A stretch of 64,000 nucleotides of DNA from Natronincola peptidivorans (GTDB lineage Bacteria; Bacillota; Clostridia; Peptostreptococcales; Natronincolaceae): assembly GCF_900111615.1 (NCBI RefSeq), contig NZ_FOHU01000007.1, positions 62,001 to 126,000 of the forward strand, in the 5' to 3' direction. The notes beneath the pieces were generated by a model. That model ran no database searches, was not told where the DNA came from, and saw only the letters and a list, made by a program, of their open reading frames with translations. Positions within the stretch are counted from its first letter, which is position 1; the number at the start of each line of letters is the position of its first letter. Position numbers and translations under genes: made by a program. Of this stretch, positions 59,044 through 64,000 are shown in pieces.

Positions 59044-59676
59044 ATGACCTTTTGGGAATTTTTTATGGATCGTTTACCGGATGTTATGAGTCAAACATTA
59101 AGACATTTACAGATCACTGGTATCTCTGTAGCCTTTGCTATTGTTGTTGGTATTCCTTTAGGGATTTATATTACTCGTAATAGACACGCAGCAAAATATA
59201 TACTAGGTGTGGCTAATATATTTCAAACCTTACCCAGCTTAGCTCTTTTCGGGTTGTTGATTCCTTTATTAGGTATAGGCATACGTCTAGCTGTTTTTGT
59301 ATTGTTTCTCTATGCTTTACTTCCCATCATTAAAAACACCTATACCGGTATCATAGGAGTAGATTCTGCTATTTTAGAGGCTGGTAAAGGAATGGGTATG
59401 ACCTCCCGTCAACTGCTCACTATGGTGGAAATACCTCTGGCTCTACCAATCATGATGGCAGGGATTAGGATTTCTACCGTTATTAACATCGGTACTGCTA
59501 CGATTGCAGCTCTCATCGGAGCTGGTGGATTGGGTTCCTTTATCTTTAGAGGTATTTCTATAGGTAACAACAATTTGATTTTAATAGGTGCTATACCGGC
59601 AGCCCTATTGGCTTTATTTGTAGATTGGCTTTTAGGTGTATTAGAATACCGTATCACACCTAAAGGCATTAGATAA
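59044..59676 (+). CDS. opuCB: OpuC-type ABC importer permease
   Basis: A 210-residue permease with six hydrophobic segments and the EAA loop AILEAGKGMGMTSRQLLTMVEIPLALP. It starts two bases after the ATPase stop. Only one permease gene is present, whereas the Bacillus/Listeria opuC operon has two (opuCB and opuCD); it may act as a homodimer. Confidence 0.9.
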   Translation: MTFWEFFMDRLPDVMSQTLRHLQITGISVAFAIVVGIPLGIYITRNRHAAKYILGVANIFQTLPSLALFGLLIPLLGIGIRLAVFVLFLYALLPIIKNTYTGIIGVDSAILEAGKGMGMTSRQLLTMVEIPLALPIMMAGIRISTVINIGTATIAALIGAGGLGSFIFRGISIGNNNLILIGAIPAALLALFVDWLLGVLEYRITPKGIR

Positions 59677-59699
59677 TAAATTTAAGAGGAGGATGAGGA

Positions 59700-60635
59700 A
59701 TGAATTTTTTAAAGAACAAGAAAATTTTACTTTTTATTTCTATGTTTTTGGTATTTAACTTGGTGTTGGTTGGTTGTGGTGGAGGTACCGCCACTGAAGA
59801 TGAGAATGGTGAAGAACAGGTTGCTGCTGGTGAAATCACTATTGGCACTAAAGACTTCACTGAATCCATTCTATTAGCAAATATCTTTAAGGTACTTATC
59901 GAGGAAAAGACAGACCTACAAGTAAATGTTACTGAGCTAGGGGGTACAATGGTTGCTTTTGAAGCTTTGAGAAATGATGACATCCAGATGTATCCTGAGT
60001 ACACTGGAACAGGTTATATCACTATTTTAGGTCATGAAGAAATATTGTCACCAGATGAAACCTACGAAATCGTTAAAACGGAATTTATGGATCAATGGGA
60101 CTTAGAATGGTTAGGAGAACTAGGCTTCAACAACACCTACACTTTAGCTTTACGTCAGGATAGACTTGATGAATTAGGGATAAGCACTTTTTCAGAGCTT
60201 AACGAAATAGCTGGAGAATTGTCATTAGGAGCAACCATGGAGTTTGTAGAAAGACAAGATGGTCTTCCAGGTTTACAGGCGGCCTATGGATTTGAATTTG
60301 GAGATGTAGTAGACCTTGATGCTGGTTTAATGTACACTGCTGTTAGAGAAGGCCAAGTAGATGTCATCACTGCCTTTGCAACAGATGGTAGAATACCTGC
60401 ATATGAGCTAGGGATTCTAGAGGATGATTTGAACTTCTTCCCACCATATTTTGCAGCTCCCCTAGTTAGAGCAGATGCATTAGAGCAATATCCAGAGTTA
60501 GCAGATGTATTGGCAGAGCTAGAAGGACAAATCGACGATGAAACCATGGCTGAACTAAACTTCCAGGTAGACGAAGCCGCACTTAGAGAAGAAACAGTAG
60601 CTAGAGACTTCCTACAATCTATAGGATTGATATAA
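59700..60635 (+). CDS. opuCC: OpuC-type compatible-solute-binding lipoprotein
   Basis: A 311-residue binding protein with a lipoprotein signal (LVLVGCGGG) and a mature domain beginning ITIGTKDFTESILLANIFKV, the OpuCC/OpuAC start. PEYTGTGYI and FPPYFAAPLVR are family segments. It delivers glycine betaine or related osmolytes to OpuCB. Confidence 0.92.
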   Translation: MNFLKNKKILLFISMFLVFNLVLVGCGGGTATEDENGEEQVAAGEITIGTKDFTESILLANIFKVLIEEKTDLQVNVTELGGTMVAFEALRNDDIQMYPEYTGTGYITILGHEEILSPDETYEIVKTEFMDQWDLEWLGELGFNNTYTLALRQDRLDELGISTFSELNEIAGELSLGATMEFVERQDGLPGLQAAYGFEFGDVVDLDAGLMYTAVREGQVDVITAFATDGRIPAYELGILEDDLNFFPPYFAAPLVRADALEQYPELADVLAELEGQIDDETMAELNFQVDEAALREETVARDFLQSIGLI

Positions 60636-60650
60636 TAATATATGCAAAAT

Positions 60651-60685
60651 AAATAAGGTGATCCATGTGGATCACCTTATTTATT
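60651..60685 (+). terminator. Bidirectional terminator after opuCC
   Basis: A 14-bp stem AAATAAGGTGATCC/GGATCACCTTATTT with four-base loop between convergent genes. Confidence 0.88.
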
Positions 60686-60687
60686 AT

Positions 60688-61632
60688 TTATTTTATGTGC
60701 AAATCCATTATGGTAGTCAATTGTTGTTTTTCTATCTCCTCTTCCATCAGCAAGACCGTTATAATCGCCTGATACTCTCCTGCAGGAACAAGGTTGCCTT
60801 CATTATCCTGCAGATCCCATGTATCCTGCCAAGAGATGCTTTCTCCAGCTTCAAGGGTTTTCATGATTAAGGCCATGGTAAAAAATTTGTCATGGGAATA
60901 GGTATACACCTTCTCTTCTTTCTCATTGATAATCTCTATTTCAAATTGCTGTCCAGAGGAAAACATAATCTCTCTTTTTTCATCACTGATATTGGTTAAT
61001 TCAAAGTCAAAAACAACACTAGCATCTTTTATTTCATAAGCAGCAGTTGTGGTAAATTCCTTTGTCATTCCTTCACCATTCTCCACTTCATCTTTATCTT
61101 CTGTGTTTTCTTTAAGAATAGCATCCTTTGTGTTTGCAATCAACGTAACTGCTTCCCCAAAGGTAACTGCATCCTTTGGTACAAACATGCTATCTCCTCT
61201 TCCTTTTGCAATACCATGGAAATAAGCAACCATAACATTGGTCCTATAGTCAAAATCAATTTCATCTGTATCGTTATACACCAAAATCATAGGCAATATC
61301 ATTTCCTCAAGATTGGTATCCGTCTTTTCTGCCCATATTTCTACCATAGTACTTACTACCTTTTCTCTAGTAGTTTCTTGTATTTTTTGTGAAAAATCTT
61401 CGTCAATGGTAGCTTTTATTAATTCTTCTAGCTCCTGGGATGAAATTATATCTCTTAAAGACTTATTCTCCATGAAATATTGGATTCCATAAGCTTCCTC
61501 AACCCTGGTGGCAAAGGGTTGAGCCCAATGATTCTCCTTTTCCTGCTTGGTGGTAGCTCCAAAGGCTGTTATGGCTGTTGTTAACATTAAAGTTCCTGCT
61601 ATAGTTAAAGATAATATTTTTTTCTTTGTCAT
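60688..61632 (-). CDS. Exported protein with SLH-like segment and BsuPI-type domain
   Basis: A 314-residue secreted protein with a clear signal peptide (MTKKKILSLTIAGTLMLTTA..AFGA). Residues about 125-165 resemble an S-layer-homology repeat (GIAKGRGDSMFVPKDAVTFGEAVTLI), and about 205-310 resemble the BsuPI intracellular-proteinase-inhibitor beta domain (VVFDFELTNISDEKREIMFSSGQQFEIEI, ESISWQDTWDLQDNEGNLVPAGEYQAI). Protease inhibition is not shown; a cell-surface role is more likely. Confidence 0.75.
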   Translation of the reverse strand: MTKKKILSLTIAGTLMLTTAITAFGATTKQEKENHWAQPFATRVEEAYGIQYFMENKSLRDIISSQELEELIKATIDEDFSQKIQETTREKVVSTMVEIWAEKTDTNLEEMILPMILVYNDTDEIDFDYRTNVMVAYFHGIAKGRGDSMFVPKDAVTFGEAVTLIANTKDAILKENTEDKDEVENGEGMTKEFTTTAAYEIKDASVVFDFELTNISDEKREIMFSSGQQFEIEIINEKEEKVYTYSHDKFFTMALIMKTLEAGESISWQDTWDLQDNEGNLVPAGEYQAIITVLLMEEEIEKQQLTTIMDLHIK

Positions 61633-61702
61633 AGTAAATGCCTCCTTATAAAATGATTTCTTTACTATGTAAGACGAAGATCCTTAGATTTTGTTCCATC
61701 TT

Positions 61703-62692
61703 TTAGCTGCTTTCTCTTTCAATAAAGCTATAGTTCAGTAAAACCTTTTTATTGTCTAAGGTTTCGTCGTTCAATATCTTTGTCAATACCCGCATTCCTA
61801 TCGCTCCCATCTCATACATTGGCTGCGCAATGGTGGATAAAGACGGATACACCTTTCCTGCCATGTCAATATTATCAAATCCTACTATTGCTAATTCATC
61901 AGGTATAGCAATGCCCTTTTCTAAGGCTGCTCTTATGGCACCAATAGCCATTTCATCACTAGCAACAAAGATAGCTGTTGGTCTATTTTTAAAATCTAGT
62001 AGCTTTTTAGCACCCTCGTAACCACTCCTGAAACGATATCCACCTTCAATTATTAGTTCTTCTACGTATTCTATATCTGCTTCCTGTAATGCTTTTTTAT
62101 ATCCTTCTTTTCTTGCTAGTCCAACTACAGGATCATATTCTTTGCCTGTTATCATACCGATTTTTTTATGACCTTTTTTTATTAGATAATTTATAACATC
62201 TATACTGGCCTGGTGATTGTTAATTGTCACAGAAGGCAAATCCCCATAATCAGTACCAATCAATACAATAGGTATATCGGATTTCTGAAACTTTTCTCCT
62301 AGCTCTAATGGTATAAGATTTCCCATAAATATGATACCATCTACTTGCTTTTCCTCTAATGCGTCAAAATACTGGACCTCTTTTTCCTTATCTAGGTCAG
62401 TATTACATAAAAAGATATTGTATTTATACATATTGGCTACATCTTCAACACCTCTTACAACCTCTGGGTAAAACTGATTTGATATATCTGGAATCATGAT
62501 TCCTATTGTCTTGGTATTTTTAATTTTTAAACTTCTGGCAATAGCATTGGGTTTATATCCCAGTTCCTCTATTGCTTTTTCTACTTTTTCCTTTGTCCTG
62601 GGTCTTACAGCTTTACTATCATTCACTACTCTAGACACAGTAGAAATAGATACACCAGCTTTTCTAGCTACATCTTTTATATTAAATCTCAT
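61703..62692 (-). CDS. LacI-family transcriptional regulator
   Basis: A 329-residue regulator. N-terminal helix-turn-helix and hinge: MRFNIKDVARKAGVSISTVSRVVNDSKAV and ARSLKIKNTKTIGIMIPDISN; then a periplasmic-binding-type effector domain. The ATG at 62692 follows GAGAGGTGAG. No sugar genes are adjacent; its closest relatives by layout include CcpA-like regulators, but that is not established. Confidence 0.9.
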   Translation of the reverse strand: MRFNIKDVARKAGVSISTVSRVVNDSKAVRPRTKEKVEKAIEELGYKPNAIARSLKIKNTKTIGIMIPDISNQFYPEVVRGVEDVANMYKYNIFLCNTDLDKEKEVQYFDALEEKQVDGIIFMGNLIPLELGEKFQKSDIPIVLIGTDYGDLPSVTINNHQASIDVINYLIKKGHKKIGMITGKEYDPVVGLARKEGYKKALQEADIEYVEELIIEGGYRFRSGYEGAKKLLDFKNRPTAIFVASDEMAIGAIRAALEKGIAIPDELAIVGFDNIDMAGKVYPSLSTIAQPMYEMGAIGMRVLTKILNDETLDNKKVLLNYSFIERESS

Positions 62693-62954
62693 ACACTGAC
62701 TCACCTCTCTTTGACATCTTTTAGTTATTTTTAACCAATTTTATACCTTTCATAATTAAATGTCAATTGATAGTAACTACCTATTTTCTATCTTTACATA
62801 GATACCCTGAATCCAGAGATTTATTCCAGTTTCTTTAAAGGGTTATTTCTTTGAAAAAATTTACGTTAAAAAGGAGGCTCTACTTCTTTTATCACTCTTC
62901 TTTTATCAGATGCATAAAATGGTTAGAAGAAATCATTTTAGGTGGGTGATAAAA

Positions 62955-64000
62955 ATGCAATACATAAAGCATTTTAATAGCTATAGAGGCTTAATTGCTG
63001 GTATTGATACCAAGATTCCCCTCATCAATGGCGCCTATACTACCGCCATCAATTTTGATAATGCCGCTACCACACCTCCTTTTCTTGCGGTTCTAGAAGA
63101 AATCATGAATTTCTCTCCATGGTATGCCTCTATCCATCGTGGTGCAGGCTATAAATCTCAGTGTTCTTCTACCTTATATGAAGAGGCCCGCAGCATTATT
63201 GGCAACTTTGTTGGTGCCGATCCTAATAAGCAGGAGGTAATTTTCTTAAAAAACACAACAGAGGCCATCAATAAATTATCCAACAGGTTGGTAAATCTTT
63301 ATCCGGATGCAGTCATTTTATCTACCTGTATGGAACACCACTCTAATGACCTACCCTGGAGAAATAAATACACAGTAGACTATATCAACATAGATAAGGA
63401 GGGAAAGCTTTCACTAAGAGATTTAGAGGAAAAACTGCAGCACTATCAAGGAAGAGTGAAGCTGGTAGCTGTGACAGGTGCCTCCAATGTGACAGGGTAT
63501 ATGAATCCTGTCCATAAAATTGCTGCTATGGCACATGGCTATGGGGCGGAGATACTGGTAGATGGAGCACAGTTAGTTCCTCATGCGTCTGTTGATATGC
63601 TGTCACCAAAGAATCCTGGTCATATTGATTACCTTGTTTTTTCTAGCCATAAAATGTATGCACCTTTTGGAACCGGCGTTTTGATTGGACCCAAAAAGGT
63701 TTTTCAGCAAGGAGCTCCAGATTGCCCTGGTGGTGGCACTGTAGAGTTTGTTACCCATGATTATGTAAAATGGTTATCCCCTCCCTTGAAGGAGGAGGCC
63801 GGCACTCCAAATGTTATGGGGGTAGTGGCAACAATGGCTGCTATCAAGGTACTAAAGGAAATTGGGATGAATCATATAGAGGCCTATGAAAGACAATTAA
63901 CAGATTATACCCTAACGCACCTAGAAAGAATCCCCAACATTCAGTTGTTTAATTATCATCAAGATAATCATCCCAAAGTAAGCATTATTCCCTTTAATAT
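62955..64000 (+). CDS. Class V aminotransferase / cysteine-desulfurase-like, cut by window edge
   Basis: An open frame of 348 codons continues beyond 64000. AGGTGGGTGAT precedes the ATG. Fold-type I PLP motifs are INFDNAATTPP near residue 35, KNTTEAINKL, MEHHSNDLPWR, VTGASNVTGYMNPV, EILVDGAQLVPH and SSHKMYAPFGTGVLIG with the PLP lysine. The ordering fits SufS/CsdA-type enzymes; the catalytic loop cysteine would lie beyond the edge, so desulfurase versus other lyase cannot be decided. Confidence 0.88.
   Translation, partial: MQYIKHFNSYRGLIAGIDTKIPLINGAYTTAINFDNAATTPPFLAVLEEIMNFSPWYASIHRGAGYKSQCSSTLYEEARSIIGNFVGADPNKQEVIFLKNTTEAINKLSNRLVNLYPDAVILSTCMEHHSNDLPWRNKYTVDYINIDKEGKLSLRDLEEKLQHYQGRVKLVAVTGASNVTGYMNPVHKIAAMAHGYGAEILVDGAQLVPHASVDMLSPKNPGHIDYLVFSSHKMYAPFGTGVLIGPKKVFQQGAPDCPGGGTVEFVTHDYVKWLSPPLKEEAGTPNVMGVVATMAAIKVLKEIGMNHIEAYERQLTDYTLTHLERIPNIQLFNYHQDNHPKVSIIPFN

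Noticed and set aside
59044-60635. A missing second permease gene (opuCD) explained by frameshift
   Set aside because: The 23-base gap between opuCB and opuCC and the terminator right after opuCC leave no room for a degraded gene.

Overview
The window looks like a chromosomal segment of a strictly anaerobic, spore-forming, amino-acid-fermenting member of the Clostridia, most like the Alkaliphilus/Natronincola group. This is an inference from low G+C, strong AGGAGG-type ribosome binding sites, frequent TTG/GTG starts, T-box and PyrR control, the spore-type LonB protease, a complete D-proline reductase (Stickland) operon and several UGA/selenocysteine genes. No rRNA, tRNA, phage, insertion sequence or CRISPR array was found. 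Both edges cut genes: a molybdopterin-binding protein at the left and a class V aminotransferase at the right.

Layout. (1) 1-4.2 kb: partial molybdopterin-binding protein, then an arsenic operon (arsR, arsD, two half-size arsA genes, a small selenoprotein) and a separate arsC. No arsenite pump is present. (2) 4.6-11.4 kb: PHP phosphoesterase, an overlapping pair (PP-loop ATPase plus alkaline-phosphatase-superfamily enzyme), a zinc-type ABC importer (znuA-znuC-znuB) behind a palindromic operator, and a YeiH-type membrane protein. (3) 11.5-18 kb: glycerol catabolism (glpP antiterminator, two small putative glycerol transporter subunits, glpK, glycerol-3-phosphate dehydrogenase, FAD oxidoreductase, DUF1667 protein) with a probable GlpP-controlled terminator. 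(4) 18.4-21.4 kb: three-gene 2-hydroxyacyl-CoA-dehydratase-activase-like cluster without a dehydratase. (5) 21.5-29.4 kb: cardiolipin synthase, MFS transporter, chemoreceptor, HD-GYP protein, XRE regulator, a strongly structured probable noncoding RNA and an ADP-ribosylglycohydrolase-TPR fusion. (6) 29.5-34.6 kb: pyrBI under two PyrR-type hairpins, a mobile-looking palindromic element filling the pyrI/proC gap, and proBAC under a proline T-box. (7) 34.6-46.5 kb: chemoreceptor, then the proline reductase locus read leftward: prdR, a sigma-54 promoter with a candidate enhancer, prdC (Sec), prdA, a small conserved gene, prdB (Sec), prdD, prdE, prdF and a TauE/SafE permease. (8) 46.6-57.4 kb: rubredoxin, EamA transporter, and the protein-quality-control cluster tig-clpP-clpX, lonB, lon, engB, interrupted by a divergent split chromate transporter. 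(9) 57.7-64 kb: OpuC-type compatible-solute importer with a perfect-consensus promoter and overlapping inverted repeat, an SLH/BsuPI-like exported protein, a LacI regulator and the partial aminotransferase.

How it fits together. Proline is made by ProBAC when charged tRNA-Pro is scarce, and consumed as electron acceptor by proline reductase when PrdR and sigma-54 are active: PrdF makes D-proline, PrdA/PrdB reduce it and PrdC supplies electrons. Three genes (the ars-linked selenoprotein, prdB, prdC) read through in-frame UGA and would be called truncated or missed by ordinary gene callers. The most novel-looking items are the ars-linked selenoprotein beside a split ArsA, the structured RNA near 27.6 kb, the palindromic element near 31.3 kb and the uncharacterised PP-loop/phosphomutase-like pair.
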